A stretch of DNA of 64,000 bases from Mycobacterium hubeiense (GTDB lineage Bacteria > Actinomycetota > Actinomycetes > Mycobacteriales > Mycobacteriaceae), in contig NZ_PIZU01000010.1 in assembly GCF_002838065.1 (NCBI RefSeq), positions 1-64,000 on the forward strand. The letters are read 5' to 3'. The notes under the pieces are model-generated. The model was not told the DNA's origin. It made no database searches and was given only the letters and a program-made list of their open reading frames with translations. Of the stretch, positions 17,379-30,197 are shown one piece after another (within the stretch, counting starts at the first letter, position 1; the number at the start of each line of letters is the position of its first letter). The translations under genes and the position numbers were made by a program.

Positions 17379-20300
17379 TCACGCGGCGGGCGTGGCGAGT
17401 AGCGCGGCGAGATCGTCGGCGCCGGGCAGTGTTTCCGGTGTGACGGTCTGCCCGGTCCGCACGTAGTGAAACGCCGCACGCACCCGTTCGGGTGGGCAGC
17501 CGCGCAGCGCCGCCCACGCCAACCGGTACACCGCGAGCTGAACGGCCGCCTGCTGCTTGGCTTCCGGGGTGTCCGGCGGTGCGCCGGTCTTCCAGTCCAC
17601 CACGGTGGCGCCGCCGTCATCGTCGGCGAAGACCGCGTCGATGCGGCCGCGCACTATGGTGTTGCCGGCGAGGACCATGTCGAACGGAACCTCGACGTCG
17701 ATCGGCGTGCGGGCCGCCCACGGCGACACCATGAACGCCGCCTGTAGCTCGGCCAGGTCCTCGGCGACGGTGTGCGCGACGTCGCCGTCGACCGCGCCGG
17801 GCAGGTCGTCGAGGTCGAACAGCCGGTCGGCGTGGAAGAACCGCTGCACCCAGTCGTGAAACGCGGTGCCCAGCAAGGCATGTGGATCCGGCCGTACGGG
17901 CAGTCGGCGGGCCAACCGCTGCAGGGCCGCGTCCCGATCGCGTCCGAGGTCGACCAGCGTGCTGACCGACAGCTGGGCGGGCAGTGCGACGGGCTGGCGA
18001 TCCGGCCCTCGCTCCCTTTCGGCCAGCAGCGCATCGACGTCGGCGACCAGGCCGTCGATGTCGTGCCCGCTGTCTCCGGCGTCTATACCGGCTGTCATCG
18101 CCCGCGCCACCAGGGCCGCACCCCGGTCCAGATCGTCACGCCGTGATCCTGCCGGGTCCACTGGCCAGCACGCCTTGATCTGCGTGTCCCGCAGGGGGTT
18201 CTGCTCCCCGTCGGCGGGTGGGGGCGCCCAGTGCTCGACGACGCCGCACGGATCGCCGGCGGCGGCGGAACGATCGATGATGTCCTTGAGCTCACACAGG
18301 AACGCCGACGGCCCGCGGGGTTTGTTCTCGGTGGCGCCCCAGTGGTGGCCCGACAGCAGCAGGGTGTCTTCGGCGCGAGTCAACGCCACGTAGAGCAGCC
18401 GGCGCTCCTCGTCGGTGCGGCGCTGCTCGAGGCTTCGCTTGTGGTCGGAGATCTTGTCCGACAGCTTCTTTCGGTCGTTGACGTCAGACGTGTCCAGCAC
18501 CGGGACGCCGTGCCGGGAAACGGTCGCGCGATCGCCGCGCAGCAGCGGCGGCAGGTCCGCGGGGTCGGTCAGCCAGGTGCGCGGTGACGCGGTCGAGGGA
18601 AACACCCGCCCGCTCAGATGCGGCACCGCAACCACCTGCCACTCGAGGCCCTTGGCGGCGTGCACGGTCAAGATCTGCACCCGGTCTTTGGCCACGGCGA
18701 CTTCGGCAGGGGCCAGCCCGTTTTCGACGAGCGCCGCCGCGTCGAGGAACGCCAGCAGGCCGGTGACCGACGCGCCGGGCCGGTCGGCGTAGTCGGCCAC
18801 CACGTCGGCGAACCTGTCGAGGTGTTCGGTGCCCGACCAGCCCGCCGACGTCCGCTGGGCGGCCCGCACCTCGGTGTCGACCCCCAGTACGCGCCGCACC
18901 TCGGCGACCAGATCGGGCACCGGGTGGCTCAGGTGTGCTCGCAGCGCGGTCAGCTCACGGCCCAGCGCCACGATCCGCTGATAGCCCGTCGGCGAGTACG
19001 ACGCTGCGGGCCCGGGATCGCAGATCGCCTCGGCCAGACACGCGGCATCGGCGTCGGGGCCGACGTCGGCGACGAGGTGTTCGATGCTGTCGCGTTGGGT
19101 GGGGCTGACGTCGTCGAGGTCGACCGCGCGCCGCCACAGCGCCGCGATGTCGCGTGCCCCCAACCGCCATCGCGGGCCGGTGAGGACTCGCATGGCCGCG
19201 GCGCCCGCGCTGGGTTCGGCCACCAGGCGCAGCATCGCCACCACGTCGGCGACTTCGGCGACGGCGAGCAGGCCGGCCAGCCCGACGACTTCGACGGGCA
19301 CTCCGCGCGCCGTCAGCGCCTCGGCCATGGGCGCGGCGTCGGCGTTGCGACGCACCAGCACCGCCGCCGTCGGCGGCGTGTCTGTTTGGCGGTAGAGACC
19401 GGCCAAATGATCTGCCACCCAATCACGTTCGGCCGCGATGTCGGACAGCAGCGCGCACCGGATGGTCCCCGGGTCGGCGTTCGGGCGTGGCCGCAGGGCG
19501 CGCACCGCGACCGACCGGCGCCGCGCCTCGCGCGACACCTCGTTGGCCAGATACAGTGCCCGCGGCGGATTGCGCCAGCTGGTGCGCAACTCCAGGGTGG
19601 GCGCGGGCGTGCCGTCGGATCGCGGGAAGTCGGTGGTGAAGCGGGGCAGGTTGGTGGCCGACGCGCCGCGCCACCCGTAGATCGACTGGATCGGGTCGCC
19701 GACCGCGGTGAGCGCCAGCTGGTCGTCGACCCCGCCGCCGAACAACGACGACAGCGCGACGCGCTGGGCGTGGCCGGTGTCTTGGTATTCGTCGAGCAGA
19801 ACCACCCGGTAGCGCTGTCGCAGCTGCTCACCCACCTGCGGGAAGGTCGACGCCAGGCGGGCGGCCGCCGCCATCTGCATGCCGAAATCCATCACTTTGT
19901 CGGCCCGCATCCGCCGGTGCAGCGCGTCGATCAGCGGCACTAGTTGGGTGCGCTCGGTTTGGGTGGCCAGCATCCGCAGCAGCCACTGGCTGGGTCCGCG
20001 GTCGCGTTGATAGGGGCCGGCGGGCAGCGTGTGCACCAGCCGCTCGAACTCGACGTGGGTGTCGCGGAGCTGATCGGTGTCGACGAGGTGCTCGGCCAGC
20101 TGGCCGGCCAGCCGCAGCACCATCGCGGTGATCGCGGCCGGCGTCTTGTCCGTGTCGAGCTTGCCCGGATACTCGCAGACCACGCGAAACGCCAACTGCC
20201 ACAGTTCGGTTTCGGACAGCAGTCGGGTATCGGGTTCGACGGGAAGCAGCAGACCGTGCTCGCGCAGCAAGGTGCCCGCGAAGGCGTGATAGGTGCCGAC

Positions 20301-20621
20301 CGTTGCCGATTCGTCGGCCGTGTCGAGTCCGGGTACCAGACCGGCGCCTGCGAGCCGGGCCAGCCGGCTGCGGACACGGCGCAGCAGCTGCCCGGCGGCC
20401 TTGCGCGTGAACGTCAAGCCGAGCACCTCACCTGGGCGGGCGTAGCCGTTGGCCACCAGCCACACCACCCGCGCGGCCATGGTCTCGGTCTTGCCGGCGC
20501 CGGCGCCGGCGATCACGACCAGCGGCCCGGGCGGCGCCGCGATGACCGCGGCCTGCTCGTCGGTGGGCGCGAACACGCCGAGCGCCGAAGCCAATTCGGC
20601 GGGACTGTACCGCGGTTTCAT
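17379..20621 (-). CDS. adnB: AdnB, motor-nuclease subunit of the AdnAB DNA end-resection complex
   Basis: 1080 aa. An N-terminal UvrD-like SF1 helicase has Walker A GAGAGKT, LLDEYQDTGHAQ and [13 protein letters not shown]-terminal RecB-like nuclease domain ends with the catalytic TVVDWKTG segment. AdnAB is the mycobacterial end-processing machine comparable to RecBCD. The start is ATG 20621, which overlaps the adnA stop by 4 bp (ATGA), indicating translational coupling. Much longer upstream reading is antisense-like Arg/Gly-rich sequence and was not used. Confidence 0.95.
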   Translation of the reverse strand: MKPRYSPAELASALGVFAPTDEQAAVIAAPPGPLVVIAGAGAGKTETMAARVVWLVANGYARPGEVLGLTFTRKAAGQLLRRVRSRLARLAGAGLVPGLDTADESATVGTYHAFAGTLLREHGLLLPVEPDTRLLSETELWQLAFRVVCEYPGKLDTDKTPAAITAMVLRLAGQLAEHLVDTDQLRDTHVEFERLVHTLPAGPYQRDRGPSQWLLRMLATQTERTQLVPLIDALHRRMRADKVMDFGMQMAAAARLASTFPQVGEQLRQRYRVVLLDEYQDTGHAQRVALSSLFGGGVDDQLALTAVGDPIQSIYGWRGASATNLPRFTTDFPRSDGTPAPTLELRTSWRNPPRALYLANEVSREARRRSVAVRALRPRPNADPGTIRCALLSDIAAERDWVADHLAGLYRQTDTPPTAAVLVRRNADAAPMAEALTARGVPVEVVGLAGLLAVAEVADVVAMLRLVAEPSAGAAAMRVLTGPRWRLGARDIAALWRRAVDLDDVSPTQRDSIEHLVADVGPDADAACLAEAICDPGPAASYSPTGYQRIVALGRELTALRAHLSHPVPDLVAEVRRVLGVDTEVRAAQRTSAGWSGTEHLDRFADVVADYADRPGASVTGLLAFLDAAALVENGLAPAEVAVAKDRVQILTVHAAKGLEWQVVAVPHLSGRVFPSTASPRTWLTDPADLPPLLRGDRATVSRHGVPVLDTSDVNDRKKLSDKISDHKRSLEQRRTDEERRLLYVALTRAEDTLLLSGHHWGATENKPRGPSAFLCELKDIIDRSAAAGDPCGVVEHWAPPPADGEQNPLRDTQIKACWPVDPAGSRRDDLDRGAALVARAMTAGIDAGDSGHDIDGLVADVDALLAERERGPDRQPVALPAQLSVSTLVDLGRDRDAALQRLARRLPVRPDPHALLGTAFHDWVQRFFHADRLFDLDDLPGAVDGDVAHTVAEDLAELQAAFMVSPWAARTPIDVEVPFDMVLAGNTIVRGRIDAVFADDDGGATVVDWKTGAPPDTPEAKQQAAVQLAVYRLAWAALRGCPPERVRAAFHYVRTGQTVTPETLPGADDLAALLATPAA

Positions 20622-23600
20622 GCCCGATCCCCGGGGGCGTGTGCGGGGCACATCGCCCGCACCGGGCAGTGGGCGCAGCCGTCGTTGACGCGGGCCACGA
20701 ACTGCGGCCCCTGCGTGTCCGCGGCGGCCCGCCGCACCGCGTCGAGCCACTCAGCGCGCGCGTCAGGCGTCAGCGCATCTTGGTGCCGCTCGGCGGCACC
20801 GTCCCTGCCGGCTTTGCCGAGATAGACCAGGCGGCCGCCACCGGGTGAATCACCGTGTGGCAGGAGCCCTTCGGCGACCGCCAACTGGTACATGGCGAGC
20901 TGGGCGTGGCGTTGTGCATCGTCCTTGCTGACCGGGCTCTTGCCGGTCTTGATATCGACCACCACCAGGCGGCCGGCGCTGTCGCGCTCCAGCCGGTCGA
21001 GACGTCCGCGCACCCGCACCCCGGGCGCGACTTCACCTTCGACCTCGACCTCCGTGCCCACTTCGGTGAGCTCGTGGCGGCTCTCGGCACGCCAGTGCGC
21101 GTACGTCGACAGCATCGCGCGGTGACGCTGCAGCTCGTTGTCGGAGTACCACTCGGCGTCGAACGGCAATGCGTCCCAGATGGCTTGCAGTTTGTTGAGC
21201 ATCTGACTTTCGGTCGCGCCCGAGTCGGCCACCAGGGCGTGCAGCACCGAACCCACCGCTGAGCGCACGTCCCGAAGATCAGAGCCGCCGTGCCGCTCGA
21301 GCAGCCACCGCAACGGGCAATCGGTCAGCGTCTGCAACGTCGACGGCGACAGTGTGACCACGTGGTCGTCGCCGGACCACAGCGGCTCGCTGGTGGACAG
21401 CGGCGTCTGTCCGTACCACTGTTTCGGGTCGGCACCGGGCACTCCCGCTGCGGCAAGCCGTGCGAGTTGCGTTGCGGCGCAGGCCCGCACCGCGTCGTCG
21501 ACTTCCTCGGGTGGTGCGCACACCACCGCGCGCAGCCGACCGACCAGCGCCGCAGGCGCCAGCACTCGCGGTGCGTGGACCGGTGCGACGGGCGCCGGGT
21601 CAGGCTCGGTGGAGTACTCGCCGAGCTCATGGCAGAACGGGGACGGCAGCAGCGACTCATCACCGCAGTCGCTGTCCACTGCGGTGATGAGGAGGTGCGT
21701 ACGCGCCCGCCCCATGGCGGCGATCAGCAGCCGGCGTTCCTCGGCCAGAAGCGGCGCCCTGGTAGACACCCCGGCGTCAGAGGGCGTCACCACACCGTCG
21801 AGCACGTCGACGAGGCGCTGCGTGCCCAGCACGCCGCCGCGGGGAACGGTGTTGGGCCACAACCCTTCCTGCACGCCGGCGATCACCACCATCTCCCACT
21901 CCCGGCCGAGCGCGGCGTGCGCGCTGAGCACCGCGACCGCGTCCGGCGCCGCCTGCCGGTCACGCGGCGTTGCGGGCAACCCCAGCGCCTCGATGTGGTC
22001 GACCAGGCCGCGCAGCGAGGCCCCGGCGGTGCGGCTCACATACTGTTCGGCGGCGTCGAACAGCGCGGTGACAGCGTCCAGATCGCGGTCGGCCGCCGCA
22101 CCGCCGACGCCGCCGCGCTCACTGGTCGCCAGCCAACGGCGTTGCAGCCCAGAGGAATTCCACGCCTGCCACAGGGTGTAGCGCGGGTCTTGCCCCTCGG
22201 CGGCGCTGCGGCGCGCCGCGTTCAGTACGGCACGGATCCGCCGTAGCGGGCGGGCCTGTTCGGCTGACAGCGCGGCCGGGGGCGCGTCCAGTGCCTCGAC
22301 GAGCAGTTCTGCGAACTCACGCGGCGGGGTGGCGCCGTCGGCGCGACGCAGCGCACGCCGCAACTGGCGCAACGACACCGGGTCCACCCGGCCGATCGGC
22401 CCGGTCACCAACGCCAACGCCTTGTCGCCGTCCAGTCCGTCGGCCACCGCTTCCAGGACGGTCATCAATGCCCGTACAGCGGGCTGTTCGGCAAGGGCGG
22501 TGGTGACGGCCGGCAGATCGATCGGAACCCCCGCCGCGGTGAGGGTGCGCGCGACCAGCGCACCAACCCGCGGCACCGATCGCACGATCACGGCCATCTG
22601 CGACCACGCCACGCCGTCGACGAGGTGTGCGCGCCGCAACGCGTCGGCGATGATCGTCGCCTCGGCATGCGGTGACGCCGCGATCCGCACCGCCACGGTG
22701 CCCGCGGACTCACCGGCGCCGGTGAGGGTTTCGGTCGCGGCGCCGGGCAGCCGATCGGCGATCCCGGTGATGGCCCTGGCCACCGCGGGGGCGCACCGGC
22801 GCGACTGGGTGAGAACGACCGCAGCCTCATCGTCGTCACCGCGCAGCAGCGTCGGGTCGGCACCCCGGAAGCCGAACACCGACTGGTTCGGGTCCCCGGC
22901 AATGACCGTGAGATCCGTCGCCGCCGCCAGCACCCGCACCAGCCGAGCGGCCTGCGGGTCGAGATGCTGAGCGTCATCGACCAAGAGCAGTTTGATGCGG
23001 TCACGTTCGGCGGCGAGCAGCGCGGGATCCGTCGCGAACACCTCCAGTGCGGCGCCGACGAGTTCGGCGGCGCCCAGTGCCGGCACGGTGGCTTGCGGGG
23101 CGGCCATCCCCACCGCCGAGCGCAACAGCATGATCTGCTCGTAGGCCTGCGCGAACTGTCCCGCGGCCAGCCACTCGGGACGGCCGGCCTGGCGACCGAG
23201 GCGTTGCAGCGCAATCGGATCCACCCCGCGTTCGGTGCAGCGGGCCATCAGGTCACGCAGTTCGGTGGCGAAGCCGACCGTGCTCAGCGCCGGACGCAGG
23301 TGCGCGGGCCACGCGACGGCAGACCTTTCGCCGTCTTCGAGGTCACCCGCGAGCAGTTCGCGGATGATGCCGTCCTGCTCGGCGCTGGTGATCAGCCGCG
23401 GCGGCGGATCGCCGTTGCGTTGCGCCGCCAGCCGCAGCACCGCGAACGCATACGAGTGCACGGTGCGAACCAACGGCTCGCCGACCACGGTTCGCGAACC
23501 CGAGCCCAGCAGCCGGGCGGTGATGGCCGCGCGGGCCTGCTCACCGAGCCGTGCCGAACCGGTCAGCAGCAGAACCGATTCCGGCTCGATACCCGCCGCA

Positions 23601-23731
23601 ACGTGTGCGGCGGCCGTCTGGACCAGCAGCGTGCTCTTACCCGTGCCTGGCCCACCCAGCACGCGCACCACGCCGCGCATGCCGGGCTGGGTGAGCGCGT
23701 CCGGGGCGAGGACGGAGTGCGGTGCGGTCAT
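20618..23731 (-). CDS. adnA: AdnA, helicase-nuclease subunit of AdnAB
   Basis: 1037 aa. The N-terminal UvrD-like ATPase has Walker A GGPGTGKS and DDAQHLDPQ for motif II. The C-terminal nuclease has VVVDIKTGK and cysteines at TDCPLRW and CAHCPVRAMC that fit the known Fe-S cluster of AdnA. It acts with AdnB in the cytoplasm on double-strand breaks. Start: ATG 23731, matching the family start; an upstream in-frame extension is unlikely. The gene begins 64 bp from a divergent alpha/beta hydrolase gene. Confidence 0.95.
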   Translation of the reverse strand: MTAPHSVLAPDALTQPGMRGVVRVLGGPGTGKSTLLVQTAAAHVAAGIEPESVLLLTGSARLGEQARAAITARLLGSGSRTVVGEPLVRTVHSYAFAVLRLAAQRNGDPPPRLITSAEQDGIIRELLAGDLEDGERSAVAWPAHLRPALSTVGFATELRDLMARCTERGVDPIALQRLGRQAGRPEWLAAGQFAQAYEQIMLLRSAVGMAAPQATVPALGAAELVGAALEVFATDPALLAAERDRIKLLLVDDAQHLDPQAARLVRVLAAATDLTVIAGDPNQSVFGFRGADPTLLRGDDDEAAVVLTQSRRCAPAVARAITGIADRLPGAATETLTGAGESAGTVAVRIAASPHAEATIIADALRRAHLVDGVAWSQMAVIVRSVPRVGALVARTLTAAGVPIDLPAVTTALAEQPAVRALMTVLEAVADGLDGDKALALVTGPIGRVDPVSLRQLRRALRRADGATPPREFAELLVEALDAPPAALSAEQARPLRRIRAVLNAARRSAAEGQDPRYTLWQAWNSSGLQRRWLATSERGGVGGAAADRDLDAVTALFDAAEQYVSRTAGASLRGLVDHIEALGLPATPRDRQAAPDAVAVLSAHAALGREWEMVVIAGVQEGLWPNTVPRGGVLGTQRLVDVLDGVVTPSDAGVSTRAPLLAEERRLLIAAMGRARTHLLITAVDSDCGDESLLPSPFCHELGEYSTEPDPAPVAPVHAPRVLAPAALVGRLRAVVCAPPEEVDDAVRACAATQLARLAAAGVPGADPKQWYGQTPLSTSEPLWSGDDHVVTLSPSTLQTLTDCPLRWLLERHGGSDLRDVRSAVGSVLHALVADSGATESQMLNKLQAIWDALPFDAEWYSDNELQRHRAMLSTYAHWRAESRHELTEVGTEVEVEGEVAPGVRVRGRLDRLERDSAGRLVVVDIKTGKSPVSKDDAQRHAQLAMYQLAVAEGLLPHGDSPGGGRLVYLGKAGRDGAAERHQDALTPDARAEWLDAVRRAAADTQGPQFVARVNDGCAHCPVRAMCPAHAPGDRA

Positions 23732-23795
23732 GTGGGCATGACAGCACAGGGGTCCGACAAGTCGACGCAAACTGCCGCCTGGCAGCATCGATGCC

Positions 23796-24554
23796 GTGAG
23801 TTTGCATGTGCATCGCTACGGCCCGTCCCGTCCTGCGCAGATCCTTGCCGTTCACGGGTTGACCGGGCACGGTCAACGCTGGCAGACCGTGGCGACGCGA
23901 CATCTTCCGGAGGTCGCCGTCGTCGCACCGGATCTGCTCGGCCACGGCCGCTCGTCGTGGGCGGCACCGTGGACCATCGATGCCAACGTCGACGCCTTGA
24001 CAGGGCTCCTCGACGGCCCGGTCGTGGTCGTCGGGCATTCGTTCGGCGGCGCGATCGCGTTGAATCTCGCTGCGAGACATCCGGAACTGGTCGCGGCGCT
24101 GGTGCTGCTCGATCCGGCCGTGGGACTGGACGGCGAATGGATGCGCGATATCGCCGACGACATGTTCGCCTCACCCGATTACACCGACCGCGCCGAGGCC
24201 CGCAACGAGAAGGCAACCGGGTCGTGGGCCGACGTCGCACCCGAGGAGCTGGACCGCGAACTCGACGGACACCTGATCGAGCTGCCGAACGGCCGCGTGG
24301 GATGGCGGATCAGCATTCCGGCGATGATGTCCTACTGGAGCGAGTTGGCGCGACCAATCACCTTGCCGCCCAACGGCATACCGGCAACCTTGGTGCGCGC
24401 CACCCGCACCGATCCGCCGTATGTCACCGGCGAACTGCTCGACGCTCTGCGCGCGCACACCGATTTCACCTTGATCGATTTCGACTGCGATCACATGGTG
24501 CCGCAGGCCCGCCCCGCCGACACCGCGGCGGTGATCCGCAAGGCGCTGGGGTAG
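23796..24554 (+). CDS. lipV: Alpha/beta hydrolase, LipV-like
   Basis: 252 aa. Oxyanion segment HGLTGHGQRW, nucleophile Ser82 in GHSFGG and catalytic His233 in CDHMVPQ; Asp206 is a candidate acid. The M. tuberculosis protein at this position is the esterase LipV. The substrate cannot be told from sequence. The start is GTG 23796. The next gene, a DNA-repair-like alkyltransferase homologue, begins 2 bp after the stop, so the two are likely co-transcribed. Confidence 0.88.
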   Translation: MSLHVHRYGPSRPAQILAVHGLTGHGQRWQTVATRHLPEVAVVAPDLLGHGRSSWAAPWTIDANVDALTGLLDGPVVVVGHSFGGAIALNLAARHPELVAALVLLDPAVGLDGEWMRDIADDMFASPDYTDRAEARNEKATGSWADVAPEELDRELDGHLIELPNGRVGWRISIPAMMSYWSELARPITLPPNGIPATLVRATRTDPPYVTGELLDALRAHTDFTLIDFDCDHMVPQARPADTAAVIRKALG

Positions 24555-24556
24555 CG

Positions 24557-24853
24557 ATGCCGGCCGTCACCGACGAGCAGGTGGAGGCGGTGCGGGAGCT
24601 GGTTGCCGCCATCCCGGCCGGACGCGTGTCGACCTACGGCGACATCGCCGCAGCCGCAGGGCTTTCCAGCCCGCGCATCGTCGGCTGGATCATGCGCACC
24701 GACTCGTCTGACCTGCCGTGGCACCGGGTGATACGCGCGTCGGGCCGACCTGCGCCGCATTTGACGACGCGGCAATTGGAGCTGCTGCGCGCCGAGGGGG
24801 TGCTGGCCACCGACGGGCGCATCCCCCTGGCCGAGGTTCGCCACGAGTTCTGA
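24557..24853 (+). CDS. Alkyltransferase-like (ATL) DNA-binding protein, MGMT family
   Basis: 98 aa, only the DNA-binding domain of O6-alkylguanine-DNA methyltransferase. The reactive PCHRV motif reads PWHRV here, with Trp replacing the acceptor Cys, which defines ATL proteins. ATLs bind alkylated guanine and hand it to nucleotide excision repair without transferring the alkyl group. It follows the hydrolase gene by 2 bp and ends at the palindrome at 24855. Confidence 0.9.
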   Translation: MPAVTDEQVEAVRELVAAIPAGRVSTYGDIAAAAGLSSPRIVGWIMRTDSSDLPWHRVIRASGRPAPHLTTRQLELLRAEGVLATDGRIPLAEVRHEF

Positions 24854-24854
24854 C

Positions 24855-24918
24855 CGTTGAGATTGCACTGAGGGCTGCGGTTTTCGCAAAATCGCAACCC
24901 TCAGTGCCAATCTCAACG
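24855..24918. terminator. Long palindrome between convergent genes (bidirectional terminator)
   Basis: Outer arms CGTTGAGATT... and ...AATCTCAACG, continuing inward as CACTGAGGG/CCCTCAGTG with one unpaired base, and TTTTCGC/GCAAAAT near the tip. It fills almost the whole space between the ATL stop (24853) and the stop of the opposite gene (24925). Confidence 0.75.
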
Positions 24919-24924
24919 CCGAAA

Positions 24925-25779
24925 CTACAGCGCGAGCCGCACCAACGCCGCGGTGCGGGCCAAGCCGGGGAACGCCGCCGCCGTCGAGCGCGGGTGCAGC
25001 GCATGCACCGCCAACCGAAACATCAACGCCCGCAACAGCATCTGCGGCCATTCCGGCAGCGACACCCAGCGTTCGATGAGCCCGTCGTCGGCGTCGCCCC
25101 ATGACAGCGCGTCGACCACCGCCACTCCCGCCGCCCACGACGCGGGCCGCCAATACGGGGTGATGTCGGTGATTCCCGGTGCGGCAGTACCCGCGAAAAG
25201 CACTGTGCCGTAAAGGTCTCCGTGCACCAGTTGGCTGGGGCTCTTGGTCGGCCTGCGCAGCCGGGCCAGCTGGTTGATCAGCTCCACCGAGCGCTGTCCG
25301 TCCGCCGAGCCGGGTGACACCCGCGCGCCCGGCGGCAGGGAACGCAGCGGCCGCTCCTCCCACGCGGCGCGGTCGGCGGCGATGAACACGTCGACATCGG
25401 CCCAGGGAACGACGGGCGGCTGCGTCAGAAACCGCGGCCGCTCGAGTTTGGCCGTCGCCTCGTGCAGCCGCACCCCCGCCGAAACCACCTCGTCGTGACG
25501 GGGTTCGGGGGTTCCGGCGACGTATGTGTCGGCCCGCCAGCCGGCGACCACGTACCGCCCGTCGGTCGAGCGCACCGGCCGGGCCAGCCGCACACCGTCG
25601 ACGAACAACGTCTCGCGGACCTTCGCCGACCAGGCGGCACGGGCGTGATCGGCGACCATCGAGAGCACGACCTCGCCGCAACGCCAGCCGCCCTCCCAGC
25701 TCGAACCGAGCGGAACCGGCCGCGATCCGGTCAGACCGAACGCCGCCAGCACATGCTCCGGCGGGCGTTCCACAGTCAC
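24925..25779 (-). CDS. TIGR02569-type conserved actinobacterial protein, phosphotransferase-like (Rv3205c-type)
   Basis: 284 aa, a family of unknown function conserved in actinobacteria. LVHGDLYGTVLF followed by ITDITPYWRPA resembles the catalytic HGDxxxxN and metal-binding D segments of aminoglycoside-phosphotransferase-like folds, although the Asn is replaced (Val). It could be a degenerate or specialised small-molecule kinase. It is probably transcribed after the moeZ-like gene 36 bp upstream. Confidence 0.75.
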   Translation of the reverse strand: MTVERPPEHVLAAFGLTGSRPVPLGSSWEGGWRCGEVVLSMVADHARAAWSAKVRETLFVDGVRLARPVRSTDGRYVVAGWRADTYVAGTPEPRHDEVVSAGVRLHEATAKLERPRFLTQPPVVPWADVDVFIAADRAAWEERPLRSLPPGARVSPGSADGQRSVELINQLARLRRPTKSPSQLVHGDLYGTVLFAGTAAPGITDITPYWRPASWAAGVAVVDALSWGDADDGLIERWVSLPEWPQMLLRALMFRLAVHALHPRSTAAAFPGLARTAALVRLAL

Positions 25780-25815
25780 AACCTCAGCCTAAGGCGTCAC
25801 CCGGCTAACCAGCCG

Positions 25816-27009
<1,194 letters not shown>

Positions 27010-27086
27010 TGAATTCTCCTCAGTTCAACTGCTAGTACCCACCACAACGGTAGTCCCGTCGCGATCCTTCCCGGCAGCGATGCCCG

Positions 27087-29186
<2,100 letters not shown>

Positions 29187-29407
29187 GCTGGGACCCTTTC
29201 CGTTCGTGTGCGTTCTGCAAGTGAAGGCTAGTGGACGGCGGCGGCGGCGCGCCGCGGCGGTGAGTTCGCGCTGCGCGAAGGCGCGACCAAACTCGACCCG
29301 AACCGAGTCCGGACCGTAATCAACACGCCCGTTCATCAACCTCAGCTGTCACTTCTGCACCGATAGCATCAGGTCCGCTACTCCACGAAACGAATGGGAA
29401 TGGCTCT

Positions 29408-30145
29408 ATGACCAGGCCTTACTCGCCGTACTCACCGTACGACGCGACACAGACCGAGCGCATCGGCAGTGCCGCCGATCAGCTCACCGACCAACTCGAG
29501 CCCGAGCAGTACGAGTACGACTACGACGCGTACGCCGAGTACGGGGACGCTGGGGACTCTGACGATTTCGATTACGACGACCCGATCGACCGGCGCTGGA
29601 TCTGGATCGCCGGCGTGGCAGGCGCCATCCTGCTGGTCGCGGTGATCTGCACAGTGGTGATCCTCGGCGGCGGGGACAGCGGTTCGGTGTCGGCCACGGT
29701 CAGTTCGCCGGCCACGACGAGCCAGCCCGCCACCACTTCGGCGCCCCCGGCCGCCACGTCCAAACCCCCGGTCACGTCATCGCTGCCGCCCGAGACCGTC
29801 ACCACAGTCACCCCGTCGCCAACGGCGACGGCCGAGCCCAGCGCACCGGCGCCCGCGGCAGCCGCACCCCCGGCGCCGAACACCGTCACCTACACGGTGA
29901 CCGGTAATCGCCAGCTCATCGACCTCGTGACGGTGATCTACACCGACCAGCAGGGCGCGCTGCAGACCGACGTCAACGTGGCTCTGCCGTGGACCAAGAC
30001 CGTGGTGCTGAATCCAGGCGTCGAGCTCAGTTCGGTGACGGCGACCAGCGTCGCGGGTCAGCTCAACTGCTCGATCACCGACGCTTCGGGCGCCACCATC
30101 GCGGCGCAGAACAACAACTCGATCATCGCGACCTGCACCAAGTAG
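29408..30145 (+). CDS. Membrane-anchored Thr/Pro-rich protein with MmpS-like C-terminal domain (Rv3209-type)
   Basis: 245 aa. The N-terminal 60 residues are acidic and Tyr/Asp-rich (EQYEYDYDAYAEYGD), then come one transmembrane helix (about residues 67-90), a Thr/Ser/Pro/Ala linker (about 95-160) and a C-terminal Ig-like domain with VTYTVTGN...LPWTKTV, as in MmpS proteins. Cys219 and Cys243 may form a disulfide outside the membrane. MmpS proteins partner MmpL exporters, but no mmpL gene is near, so its partner is unknown. Confidence 0.8.
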   Translation: MTRPYSPYSPYDATQTERIGSAADQLTDQLEPEQYEYDYDAYAEYGDAGDSDDFDYDDPIDRRWIWIAGVAGAILLVAVICTVVILGGGDSGSVSATVSSPATTSQPATTSAPPAATSKPPVTSSLPPETVTTVTPSPTATAEPSAPAPAAAAPPAPNTVTYTVTGNRQLIDLVTVIYTDQQGALQTDVNVALPWTKTVVLNPGVELSSVTATSVAGQLNCSITDASGATIAAQNNNSIIATCTK

Positions 30146-30146
30146 G

Positions 30147-30195
30147 GATTTCGGCGCGCGCAGTCGCGCTCAGCGCGACCCTGCGCGCCGAAATC
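30147..30195. terminator. Perfect long palindrome between convergent genes
   Basis: Perfect 13-bp outer arms GATTTCGGCGCGC and GCGCGCCGAAATC with an inner GTCGCGC-TCA-GCGCGAC hairpin. It exactly fills the gap between the stops at 30145 and 30198, so it should terminate both convergent genes. Confidence 0.75.
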
Positions 30196-30197
30196 GC

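Noticed and set aside
20622..20750. A longer start for AdnB
   Set aside because: The extra 43 residues are Arg/Gly-rich frame-shadow sequence over the adnA end; ATG 20621 overlaps the adnA stop and matches the family start.
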